Positions 9,651-17,964 of a stretch of DNA of 64,000 nt are shown here, piece after piece. The stretch comes from Methanobacterium veterum (GTDB lineage Archaea; Methanobacteriota; Methanobacteria; Methanobacteriales; Methanobacteriaceae). Position 1 is the first letter of the stretch, and every line of letters begins with the position of its first letter. Under the pieces are notes generated by a model that was given only the letters and a program-made list of their open reading frames with translations, did not search any database and was not told the origin of the DNA. A program made the position numbers and the translations under genes. The stretch covers positions 281,195 to 345,194 of the forward strand of contig NZ_KN050694.1 of NCBI RefSeq assembly GCF_000745485.1, read 5' to 3'.

Positions 9651-10140
9651 TCTATCGGGGTAGGCTGATTTTCATTTATTAGGATTCGCTCCGGGGAATA
9701 TTGTGTAAATATTGCTATTTAAATTATTATGTAATTTTTGGTTAAATAAATGGAATTTTTTAAAAACAAGTTCAATTTAAATTAACCTAACATATTAATG
9801 AAGTATAAACCATGTACATGAGCGAAGATTAATACTATTTTAATGCTAATTTGAAATAAATTTTACTATCTAATTTTTGTCTAAAAAAGTGGTTTATTAT
9901 TTGTTTTTATTTTATCCATTGTTATTTATTAATTATTAAAAGTTTTTAGAAATGGTTAAAAATACACTGTTTGATGTATATCTATTCTTTAAATATTTTG
10001 GTGTTTACAAATTTTTAATATTAATAATTAATTCTTTTAAACGATTAATTTATAATTTAATTAAATAAATTTTTCTATTTGGTTGTAATAACAAATAATA
10101 ATATTATCTATTAACTGATACATGACTAAAGGGGATTATA
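9651..10140. other. Intergenic spacer with dispersed repeat copy
   Basis: About 490 nt of AT-rich DNA between divergent genes. Bases 9741-9836 match two other places in the window on the opposite strand (31705-31808 and, shorter, 53709-53775). The rest is low-complexity A/T. The ribosome site AAAGGGGAT for the NERD gene lies at the right end. Confidence 0.6.
9741..9836 (+). repeat. Dispersed repeat, copy 1
   Basis: The core TTAATGAAGTATAAACC followed by ACATGAGCGAA is shared with the reverse complement of 31705-31808 over about 95 nt. A shorter match is present at 53709-53775. All three lie in spacers upstream of minus-strand genes, but in different orientations to those genes. That argues against a shared promoter. 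Confidence 0.65.
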
Positions 10141-10989
10141 ATGGGATACTTGATCTGTGATAACTGCGATATTTACTATGAATTAGATGAAGACTTCAAT
10201 GATTTTGATACCTGCCAAAACTGCGGCAATAAATTAAATTTTTACAGTAGCTTTGATGAATATTATAAAAAAAAGAGCGGACCTCAAAGAGAAAAAATAG
10301 CTGTCGGTAAAGGCTATGCTGAAAAAAAGAGCTCTAAATATAATTCCATATTAATCATAGGTGCAGTTTTTATTCTAATTGGACTTCTTGGGTTTATAGT
10401 TACTTTTTTATCATTATTGATCTTAGTTATTGGTGTTGGATTAATTTATTATGGATATAATAATGGTAAAAGCTGGAATAAAGGAATAAATGGGGAATAC
10501 ATTGTAGCAGAATATTTAAATCAATTACCTGAAGATTACTTTGTTTTTAATGATGTTAAATTCCCTGGAAGTTATGGAAATCTGGATCATGTGGTAGTAG
10601 GGCCTACAGGTGTCTATGTAATTGAAACCAAAAATTATGAAGGGTTTTTCTTAGTTAAAGGTAATGATTGGTTCTATAAAAATGGCAGCAGAGTTAAAAA
10701 AGCAAAAGGACAGCCTGGAAAACAAGTGATGGCCAACTCATTGTCTTTAAAGAAATTTTTAGAAGATAATGGAGTTAATATAAACTGCGTATGGATCAAT
10801 TCTATTGTTACACTCATAGATAACAATTTTAAAATTGAACAAAAACCTGAGTATTATAATGTTTTGTTCCCTTCCACTATACCTCAATTTATTTTGAATT
10901 CTAACAGGAAGATTGATATGAATATTCTTAAAGAGGTGGTTCTTTTAATTGAACCATACTGCATTGAGTTGTCATATATGAATGTTTAA
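10141..10989 (+). CDS. Zinc-ribbon, membrane-anchored NERD-domain protein
   Basis: A 282-residue protein. It has an N-terminal zinc ribbon (C6, C9, C25, C28: ICDNC and CQNCG) and two hydrophobic helices at about 68-105. The NERD nuclease-related domain follows (about 112-240), with GEYIVAEYL, the acidic D149 in NLDHVVV, and the IETKN motif (E162, K164). NERD domains resemble restriction-endonuclease folds, and these residues match the usual E-D-ExK arrangement. Activity on DNA is inferred. The first 45 residues resemble those of the otherwise unrelated membrane protein at 36660-37601. The gene stands alone, with a strong ribosome site. Confidence 0.8.
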   Translation: MGYLICDNCDIYYELDEDFNDFDTCQNCGNKLNFYSSFDEYYKKKSGPQREKIAVGKGYAEKKSSKYNSILIIGAVFILIGLLGFIVTFLSLLILVIGVGLIYYGYNNGKSWNKGINGEYIVAEYLNQLPEDYFVFNDVKFPGSYGNLDHVVVGPTGVYVIETKNYEGFFLVKGNDWFYKNGSRVKKAKGQPGKQVMANSLSLKKFLEDNGVNINCVWINSIVTLIDNNFKIEQKPEYYNVLFPSTIPQFILNSNRKIDMNILKEVVLLIEPYCIELSYMNV

Positions 10990-11101
10990 TAATATAAAAG
11001 ATAAAGAACTGAAGTGTTGGAATATGTTGAAATTAGAGGCATTTGAAGTAAATTTTGTAAGTGATTTCGAACTACTGTCAAAATTCATAGAATTTTACAT
11101 G

Positions 11102-11153
11102 TTGCAAATCTGAAAGATTTGCAAACTTCGTTATAGACTTATATAACGAAGTT
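11102..11153. repeat. Two-hairpin module
   Basis: Two adjacent perfect inverted repeats. TTGCAAATCT and its complement surround a 3-nt GAA loop (11102-11124). AACTTCGTTATA and its complement surround a 6-nt loop (11124-11153). The preceding bases ACATG match the framework seen at 26470, 50856 and 59303. Confidence 0.75.
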
Positions 11154-11159
11154 CAAATG

Positions 11160-11275
11160 TACAAAAAATACAAAATTTCCTCAAATTTTTCAAAATTTAA
11201 CAACTGAAACTACCAACATACAATAAACTATGTAAAGTTCCATATTACGATCTTGTGGATAATAATATGCTAATT
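11160..11275 (+). repeat. Dispersed direct repeat, copy A
   Basis: It contains the words TTTTTCAAAATTTAAC, AACTGAAAC, CCAACATACAATAA and CCATATTACGATCTTGTG in the same order and spacing as copies B (14269-14512) and C (15357-15515). It lies upstream of the padR-MFS pair, in the same orientation as the copy downstream of it. Confidence 0.7.
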
Positions 11276-11480
11276 TGAAAATAAATTCTAAAAAATTTCA
11301 TTTTTAAGACGTTGAATTTTTCTATAGATTTAATCAGGGTTCTAAATTTTTCAAGTATTAAGATGCGCATTGATATTTTAAATTTCATTAATCATTTTTT
11401 TTCAATAAACAAAAAAAATAAGTGAATATCTGTTTGTTAATATTACTCAATAGTTTTATAGTTATTACTAATGAAAAAGT

Positions 11481-11547
11481 ATATATACTACTTTTCACTA
11501 CTATCAAGTAACTTGATATCAAGTTATTTGATATCGAGTAATTTGAT
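11481..11547 (+). promoter_or_regulatory. padR promoter with three tandem palindromic operators
   Basis: A TATA element (ATATATA at about 11481) is followed by three abutting 15-mers at 11503-11517, 11518-11532 and 11533-11547. They read ATCAAGTAACTTGAT, ATCAAGTTATTTGAT and ATCGAGTAATTTGAT. Each is a near-perfect palindrome, and together they cover the expected transcription start. They are probably the autoregulatory binding sites of the PadR protein encoded just downstream. Confidence 0.8.
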
Positions 11548-11588
11548 ACCTTATCATTTTTTTAGATAGGAGGAGGTTACTAATATAT

Positions 11589-12143
11589 ATGTCAAGATCA
11601 GGAATTAAGCAGGAAAATTTGAAAGATATTCATGATAAAATCGAAGAAATAAAAGGACTTAACAGTTTAAAGATGTGGATACTTCACGTTTTAGAACACG
11701 GACCCAAAAATGGAGTGGAAATTATGGATGCTGTTGGAGAGCATCATAATGCGTTTTATAATCATATAAACGAAAACATACTTCCACCAGGTCACGGAAA
11801 TAAACAAGAAAATGTAAAATGGGAATTTAAAAAGCCGTTACCAGGATCCGTATATCCCATGCTTAAAAAAATGGTTAATGAAAATCTAATCATAAAGCAA
11901 CATGATGGAAGATATAACATAACTGAAGGTGGCTTGGAAATCGTTTATAAAATTTTTGGATTTCCAAAAGATACAAACGATGAAAGTAACCGTGAAAAAG
12001 CAGTTAAATATGCACTATCTGAAATCAGTGTATGTATATTGTATTTAGAAGATGTTCAGAAAGAACAATTGGTTTATCATAAAGATCTAATAGTTAGTTT
12101 AGTTGAAAGACTTAAAAAAATTCAGGATTTAATTGAATCCTGA
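11589..12143 (+). CDS. PadR family transcriptional regulator
   Basis: A 184-residue protein with a PadR winged-helix domain: KMWILHVLEHGPKNGVEIMDAV, the wing GSVYPMLKKMVNENLI, and GRYNITEGG. A longer C-terminal helical region follows for dimerisation. PadR proteins usually repress a neighbouring drug or phenolic-compound exporter in the absence of ligand. The MFS exporter begins 335 nt downstream, and triple operators lie upstream, so padR-MFS looks like a classical self-regulated efflux unit. The ribosome site AGGAGGAGGT lies about 10 nt before the ATG. Confidence 0.88.
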   Translation: MSRSGIKQENLKDIHDKIEEIKGLNSLKMWILHVLEHGPKNGVEIMDAVGEHHNAFYNHINENILPPGHGNKQENVKWEFKKPLPGSVYPMLKKMVNENLIIKQHDGRYNITEGGLEIVYKIFGFPKDTNDESNREKAVKYALSEISVCILYLEDVQKEQLVYHKDLIVSLVERLKKIQDLIES

Positions 12144-12144
12144 A
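12121..12144 (+). terminator. Hairpin at padR 3' end
   Basis: TTCAGGATT and AATCCTGAA form a perfect 9-bp stem around TAATTG. It overlaps the last codons and stop of padR. A second hairpin (AGATTTTC/GAAAATCT, loop AAA) follows at 12173-12191. Together they may terminate or attenuate transcription before the exporter gene. Confidence 0.5.
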
Positions 12145-12477
12145 TTCACGATTAAAATTTAATGTAATCTAAAGATTTTCAAAGAAAATCTAATGAATAA
12201 ACCATCAATAAATCTTTTTATAATAAGGTTAGCTTTGGCTCTATTAACCTATTAAGAATAATTATTTTTTAAATTCTAATCTTGGTTAGCTATGGCTATC
12301 TTCAAATATTAAATTTAGACGTTAAGAGAAAAATCAGGAATAATAATGTTATAAAAATGAAAAATTCGAGTAAAAAATTGAATAATTCATTATTAGGCGT
12401 ATTTATGGGAGAATAATTGCTTTTATGGAATTATACGTTGATTAATGAATATTCAAAATATGATGAGAGGTATTAAT
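12144..12477. other. Spacer between padR and exporter gene
   Basis: It contains the perfect hairpin at 12173-12191 and two smaller stem-loops around TAGCTTTGGCT (about 12228-12250) and TAGCTATGGCTA (about 12286-12298). The exporter's ribosome site GAGAGGT lies at its right end. No gene is seen. Confidence 0.55.
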
Positions 12478-14160
12478 ATGGAATATAAATGGATGGCATT
12501 AATAGCTATTTTCATATCATCCTTTATGGGCATGATAAATATGAATGTAGTCTTAATTTCACTTCCCGCCATTTTTAATGGTATTCAAATTGATCCATTA
12601 AGTCCAAATTCATTTCAATATTTATTATGGATTATAATGGGTTACAGTTTAGTTACGGCCACTTTGCTTTTAAGTTTCGGTCGGCTTTCTGATATTTATG
12701 GTAGAATAAAAATGTTCAGATTAGGAGTGATAACATTCACACTGGCATCAATTTTACTTTACTTAACTCCGTCAACTGGAGATTTAGGTGCAATTGAAAT
12801 TGTGGGACTTAGAATATTTCAAGCAGTAGGAACTGCTTTATTTATGGCAAATAGTTCAGCAATAATAACTGATGCATTCCCCTCTAATGAACTTGGAAAA
12901 GCCATAGGTCTCAATGTAGTGGCAATAATGTCCGGACAATTCGTAGGTTTAATACTAGGAGGTATACTGGCAACATTTGACTGGAGGTATGTATTTTTAA
13001 TGAGCGTGCCATTTGGACTTTTAGCAACTATCTGGTCCTTTAAACTAAAAGAAATATCTATTAAAGACGTAAAAACTAAACTTGACATTTGGGGAAACAT
13101 CACATTCATTGGCGGAATTACACTACTCCTTATCGGAGTTACATATGGATTAATGCCATATGGCAGTGATCTCATGGGATGGAACAATCCTTGGGTTATT
13201 GCATCCATGCTAATAGGATTAATTCTATTAGTTTTATTCCCATTCATTGAAAAACGCGTCGAATCACCTATGTTCAAGTTTGACTTGTTTAAAATTAGGA
13301 TGTTCTCATATGCAAACCTAGCAGGATTATTAGCTACTCTAGCTAGAACTTCTGTAATGCTAGTACCAATAATATTACTGCAAGGTGTTTGGTTACCGCT
13401 TCACGGTTATAGTTATGCTTCTACTCCATTTTGGGCAGGAGTTTCCTTGATACCCCTCACGGTTGGAATAATCATTGTGGGGCCAATTTCAGGAAAACTA
13501 TCTGATAAATATGGTCCTAGGGGAATAGCTACAACTGGAATGCTAATCAGTGCATTAGCCTTTATGTTATTAGCAGCATTGCCATATAATTTCAGCTACA
13601 TAGAATTTGGATTGATACTGCTTATGTTAGGTGCTGGAACGGGCATGTTCGGATCACCGAACAAAGCATCCATAATGGGTTCCGTACCACCTCAAAACAG
13701 AGGTGTAGCTTCAGGTATGATGCAAACATTAGATAATACAGCTATTGTAGGAAGTACTGCTTTGTTCTTTACAATATTAATCGTTGGAATAACACAAGGA
13801 TTCCCAAGTGCTATGGCTAATTCATTGACTAGCATAGGTGCTGCTCAATTAGTTCCCGCATTTAGCAACATTCCACCTAGCGGAGCATTATTCTCTGCTT
13901 TCCTCGGATACAGTCCAGTAGATTCAATATTATCTAGTTTACCAGCATCAGTAGTTACCAATATACCCGGAGGAGTTTTAAACACACTTCAAGGAACTAC
14001 ATGGTTCCCACAAACATTTGCAAATGCTTTCCTTCCTGCTGTTAGAGAATCATACATAATAGGAGCAATATTGTGCATAATAGCTGCAATACTATCAGCC
14101 CTTCGAGGAGAAAAGACACAACATAAACAAAGTGATATTAAAACAACAAATGCAAAATAA
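12478..14160 (+). CDS. MFS multidrug exporter, DHA2 (EmrB/QacA) type
   Basis: A 560-residue integral membrane protein with about 14 hydrophobic helices, as is typical of the proton-driven DHA2 drug exporters. Motif A-like [13 protein letters not shown] and motif C-like [26 protein letters not shown] are visible. A second signature, [11 protein letters not shown], lies near residue 350. The ATG at 12478 has a GAGAGGT ribosome site; an upstream in-frame ATG at 12445 does not. It is probably repressed by the PadR protein upstream. The substrate is unknown. Confidence 0.88.
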   Translation: MEYKWMALIAIFISSFMGMINMNVVLISLPAIFNGIQIDPLSPNSFQYLLWIIMGYSLVTATLLLSFGRLSDIYGRIKMFRLGVITFTLASILLYLTPSTGDLGAIEIVGLRIFQAVGTALFMANSSAIITDAFPSNELGKAIGLNVVAIMSGQFVGLILGGILATFDWRYVFLMSVPFGLLATIWSFKLKEISIKDVKTKLDIWGNITFIGGITLLLIGVTYGLMPYGSDLMGWNNPWVIASMLIGLILLVLFPFIEKRVESPMFKFDLFKIRMFSYANLAGLLATLARTSVMLVPIILLQGVWLPLHGYSYASTPFWAGVSLIPLTVGIIIVGPISGKLSDKYGPRGIATTGMLISALAFMLLAALPYNFSYIEFGLILLMLGAGTGMFGSPNKASIMGSVPPQNRGVASGMMQTLDNTAIVGSTALFFTILIVGITQGFPSAMANSLTSIGAAQLVPAFSNIPPSGALFSAFLGYSPVDSILSSLPASVVTNIPGGVLNTLQGTTWFPQTFANAFLPAVRESYIIGAILCIIAAILSALRGEKTQHKQSDIKTTNAK

Positions 14161-14187
14161 AAAGAACAAGACATAAAAATTAGAGGT

Positions 14188-14227
14188 CCGAATGAAATTC
14201 GGCATTCTAACTAACTTTTTTATTTTT
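14188..14227 (+). terminator. Hairpin plus T-tract after exporter gene
   Basis: CCGAAT-GAA-ATTCGG at 14188-14202 forms a perfect stem with a 3-nt loop, followed by a T-rich tract at 14216-14227. It fits a terminator for the MFS gene. Confidence 0.55.
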
Positions 14228-14268
14228 TAAGTTTTGAACATTTAATCAATCCAGATATTGTAACGTTA

Positions 14269-14512
14269 TGAATATATTACGATCTTGTGACCAACATCCA
14301 TTATATTACGAAGTTGATGAAAATTCTTTGAATTTTCGAAACGTCAAAATTGAAAATTTTGACAGTTGATAATACTCCTTGATTTTTGCCAGTTCAAATA
14401 TACCAACATCAAAAAAATTTCATCAAACTTTTCAAAATCTAATAACTGAAACTCCCAACATACAATAACTTATTAAAAAATCCATATTACAATCTTGTGA
14501 GTCATAATATAT
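14269..14512 (+). repeat. Dispersed direct repeat, copy B (with hairpin insertion)
   Basis: The left part, TATTACGATCTTGTG...CATCCATTATATTACGAAG (14275-14313), and the right part (14397-14512) match copy C, where the two parts are contiguous. Here they are split by about 80 nt carrying two perfect hairpins. The unit begins and ends with the same word, TATTACRATCTTGTG. Confidence 0.72.
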
Positions 14513-14532
14513 TTTTAAGGAATGAAACTTCT

Positions 14533-15159
<627 letters not shown>

Positions 15160-15942
15160 AAAATTTCTTTAAGCATTTAATGTTTATAATTTTATGGTAT
15201 TTCTGAGTACAAATTGTTGAAAAAATTAAATAGCAGTTTACTTAGCCTTAGAAATTAATTTTAACTGTTTTTTACTGAGATATATAGTCTAAATATACTT
15301 AAAACCATGAACAATTGGGTGTTTAAGAATTAAAATTATTAAATTTAAAGCTCTGTTTTAATATATTACGATCATGTGCCCATATCCATTATATTACTAA
15401 GTAAGCACCAAAATCAAAAATTTCATCAAATTTTTCAAAACAGCTATAGTTATCAACATATAATGGCCTATAGCAAAATCCATATTACGGTCTTGTGCCA
15501 GCGGTATATTCCTATAACTATAAATCTTATCCAAAATCTACATAATCCTTTTTCACCAGATGTCTTGAAAACATGTAACAAAATTACACCCAATGTGCAA
15601 AAAATGGAGTAATTCAATTTAATAAGGAATTAAAAATGGATTCTATTTTAACAGTGGGCATATTTAACTTCTAAATACAGTTTAGTTATATTATTTTTTT
15701 TCTCCCTTTGAATTAATCTATGCTCTGTTTCAAGAAATATTTGATTTAATTTTAATTAATAATAACTAATCAAATTTTTATATTACTAATTATATAATGA
15801 CTGTTGATGAGAAGGTGAAGATTTAAATATATTACATACGGTAACAGGTGTCTAAAATGTAGAGAAGCATATGAATAACATAATATATGCCATAATACAC
15901 GGTTATTGAAATTAATGTTCTTTATTAGTCAATGGTGATTAT
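15160..15942. other. Long spacer with repeat copy C
   Basis: About 780 nt without a credible gene. It holds repeat copy C (15357-15515). The rest is A/T-rich. The ribosome site for the ThiS-like gene (GGTGAT) is at the right end. A 78-codon open frame inside the repeat has no ribosome site and reads through repeat sequence, so I do not call it a gene. Confidence 0.6.
15357..15515 (+). repeat. Dispersed direct repeat, copy C (uninterrupted form)
   Basis: This is the compact form of the repeat: TATTACGATCATGTG, then CCATTATATTAC, CATCAAATTTTTCAAAA, TCAACATATAATGG and CCATATTACGGTCTTGTG. It has the same order as copies A and B but lacks the hairpin insertion of copy B. Identity is roughly 75-85% by eye. 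Confidence 0.7.
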
Positions 15943-16149
15943 GTGAGAATTAAAATCATTAATGCTCCATTTAAAGAAGATGGAGTACAAGAATTGAAAA
16001 TTAATAGTATTTCTGTCAGTGATTTATTAAAAAAATTAGAAATCCCTGTTTTCATGGTTATAGTTACAAGAAATGGTAGAGTTGCCGGAGAGCATGAAAT
16101 ATTGGCTGATGAGGATAATGTTCAGATTTCCGGTATGGGATGCTGCTAA
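15943..16149 (+). CDS. ThiS/MoaD-like ubiquitin-fold protein with unusual C-terminus
   Basis: A 68-residue beta-grasp protein (RIKIINAPFK...VSDLLKKLEIPVFMVIVTRNG...EILADEDNVQISGMGCC). ThiS, MoaD and archaeal SAMP proteins carry sulfur or modify proteins through a C-terminal Gly-Gly; this one ends in Gly-Cys-Cys. The start is the GTG at 15943, 5-6 nt after GGTGAT; the overlapping ATG at 15941 is followed directly by a stop. The APC permease begins about 57 nt downstream in the same direction. It could be a sulfur carrier that uses its terminal cysteines; no E1-like gene is near. Confidence 0.75.
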   Translation: MRIKIINAPFKEDGVQELKINSISVSDLLKKLEIPVFMVIVTRNGRVAGEHEILADEDNVQISGMGCC

Positions 16150-16206
16150 CTTTAGACAAAACAACTTCTTTTGAATAAATTCGGTTAAAAATGGTTGGTC
16201 ATAGTA

Positions 16207-17535
16207 ATGGGTCAAAAAGATTATAAAAAAGGAAGCATCACTCTTTGGGGTGCTGTTGGGATGGGAACTGGAGTAATGCTTGGAGCCGCCATTTTTGCAG
16301 TAATTGGCCAGGTAGCACAACTCGCTGGAAACTTAATGGCTGTTGCATATGTGGGAGGTGCCATCATTGCAACATTTAGTGCCTACACTTATGTAAAAAT
16401 GTCCAATTCTTATCCATCAGCGGGAGGAATTGGAATGTTTTTTGTGAAAACCTATGGGAAAGGTACAATTACAGCATCATCTGCCCTTTTAATGGCTTTT
16501 TCTATGGTACTTTCTCAAAGCCTGATAGCCCGTACATTTGGAACATATACACTCCAGCTTTTTAATATAGGTCCAGAAAGTGGGCTTGTACCTGCACTTG
16601 GGGTAGGTTTACTTATTTTTGCATTTTTGGTTAATATTTCTAAAAATTATATAATTGAAACTTTTACTTCTACAATTTCTGTAGTTAAAATTGTTGGGCT
16701 TGCTATTTTTTCTTTTGCAGCATTAATGGCAGCAGGTTTTTCATTAGGAGCTCTTCCTCAAACTTTTTCTTTAGGAGTTGCTCCTCCGACTATACCTGCT
16801 AAGCAAGGATTAGGACTTGCTGCTTCATTCGCTCTGGCTCTTCTAAGTTTTAAGGGTTTTACCACGATAACAAATAGCGGTGCAGAAATAGTAGAACCTC
16901 ACAAGAATATTGGCAGGGCAATTATTATCTCCATTGCCATATTAACAGTACTATATGTATTTATAACTCTAGCAGTGTCTAGTAGTCTTTCTGTGCCAGA
17001 GATAATTGCAGCAAAAGATTATGCCCTTGCAGCAGCTGCAAGTCCTACTTTGGGCATATATGGTTTGTGGTTTACAGTGGGAATTGCCATTTTATCCACT
17101 GTTACTGTATGTATTGGAAGTTTATTTGCCGTCTCCCGTTTGACTGCTATGCTTTCAAAGATGAAATTGATTCCTCACAGTCATTTGGGCATGAAAGGAA
17201 GAGTACAGAAACATATGCTTGTTTATCTACTGATTATAAGCTCAATATTAACAATATTATTTGATTTAAGCCGAATTGCATCAATTGGGGCAATATTTTA
17301 TCTTGTAATGGATATCATTTTTCAATGGGGAGTGTTAAGAAGAATTAGAAAAGATATTAATGCAAGAGCTTCTATCATTACTGGTTCTATTGTATTGAAT
17401 ATTATTGCTTTGAGCGCTTTCGTATGGATGAAGGTTCAAATGGACATTTTTATTGTTTTAGTGGCTGTACTGTTCATTGCTGCGATCTTTATTGGAGAAC
17501 AGTATTTTTTAAAGTCTTATTTATCTAAAGAATGA
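16207..17535 (+). CDS. APC superfamily amino acid permease
   Basis: About 442 residues with some 12 hydrophobic helices. The N-terminal LWGAVGMGTGVMLGAAIFAVIG is the unwound TM1 substrate motif of APC transporters, and SYPSAGGIGMF matches the TM2-3 region. I chose the ATG at 16207; an in-frame TTG at 16195 is the alternative, and neither has a strong ribosome site. It follows the ThiS-like gene at a short distance and may be co-transcribed. The substrate is probably an amino acid or amine, but it cannot be assigned. Confidence 0.82.
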   Translation: MGQKDYKKGSITLWGAVGMGTGVMLGAAIFAVIGQVAQLAGNLMAVAYVGGAIIATFSAYTYVKMSNSYPSAGGIGMFFVKTYGKGTITASSALLMAFSMVLSQSLIARTFGTYTLQLFNIGPESGLVPALGVGLLIFAFLVNISKNYIIETFTSTISVVKIVGLAIFSFAALMAAGFSLGALPQTFSLGVAPPTIPAKQGLGLAASFALALLSFKGFTTITNSGAEIVEPHKNIGRAIIISIAILTVLYVFITLAVSSSLSVPEIIAAKDYALAAAASPTLGIYGLWFTVGIAILSTVTVCIGSLFAVSRLTAMLSKMKLIPHSHLGMKGRVQKHMLVYLLIISSILTILFDLSRIASIGAIFYLVMDIIFQWGVLRRIRKDINARASIITGSIVLNIIALSAFVWMKVQMDIFIVLVAVLFIAAIFIGEQYFLKSYLSKE

Positions 17536-17964
17536 AGAAACTACTGTAAAAGAATATTTATTAAAATTATATGTTACAATATGAGTAAAAATGTATCTTA
17601 TGGTTAAGAATTTATGTAATCAATTTTAAATAGAATAAACTAAATTTTGTACAGTTATCGCTTGCTTCTTATATTAAGTGTTTTAATATATAAATTTATG
17701 TTATATTGGGCCTTATTTTTTATTTAACGACTAAATTTTAATTATTTTTGCATTTAGTGAACTAATATATATCTAATATGCCTAATAATATGAATAAAGT
17801 TATATAATATTATTTAAGTAGTTTAAATTGATCATGAAATTAATAGTGGAATTATTAAGTCTATTCAGTTTGGCCTGAATTTTTATGGGATCCTATTTTA
17901 ATTATCCAAATGCATCCAGTTTAATCTGATTGGAATTTCATGTATCTTATAATTGTAAAAGGGG
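17536..17964. other. Spacer upstream of adhesin gene
   Basis: AT-rich, no gene. It contains a 6-bp interrupted palindrome ATTCAG-TTTGGC-CTGAAT at about 17864-17881, and at its right end a very strong ribosome site (AAAAGGGGGTG) that runs into the GTG start of the adhesin gene. Confidence 0.5.

Larger units (their letters stand above)
10990..11588. other. Intergenic spacer: hairpin pair, repeat copy A and padR control region
   Basis: From left to right the spacer holds two perfect hairpins (11102-11153), the first copy of a dispersed repeat (about 11160-11275), an A/T-rich stretch, and the padR promoter with three palindromic operators (11481-11547). No small gene is evident. Confidence 0.7.
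14161..14532. other. Spacer with terminator, repeat copy B and hairpin pair
   Basis: The spacer holds the MFS terminator and most of repeat copy B. That copy is interrupted at 14314-14396 by two hairpins: GAAAATTC-TTT-GAATTTTC (14319-14337) and GTCAAAATT-GAA-AATTTTGAC (14343-14363). No gene is seen. Confidence 0.7.

Noticed and set aside
12819..13277. Minus-strand open frame opposite the MFS exporter
   Set aside because: It is the complement of hydrophobic MFS codons; no ribosome site.
15376..15612. 78-codon plus-strand open frame in the spacer
   Set aside because: It runs through dispersed repeat copy C, has no ribosome site and has a composition like translated A/T-rich repeat DNA.
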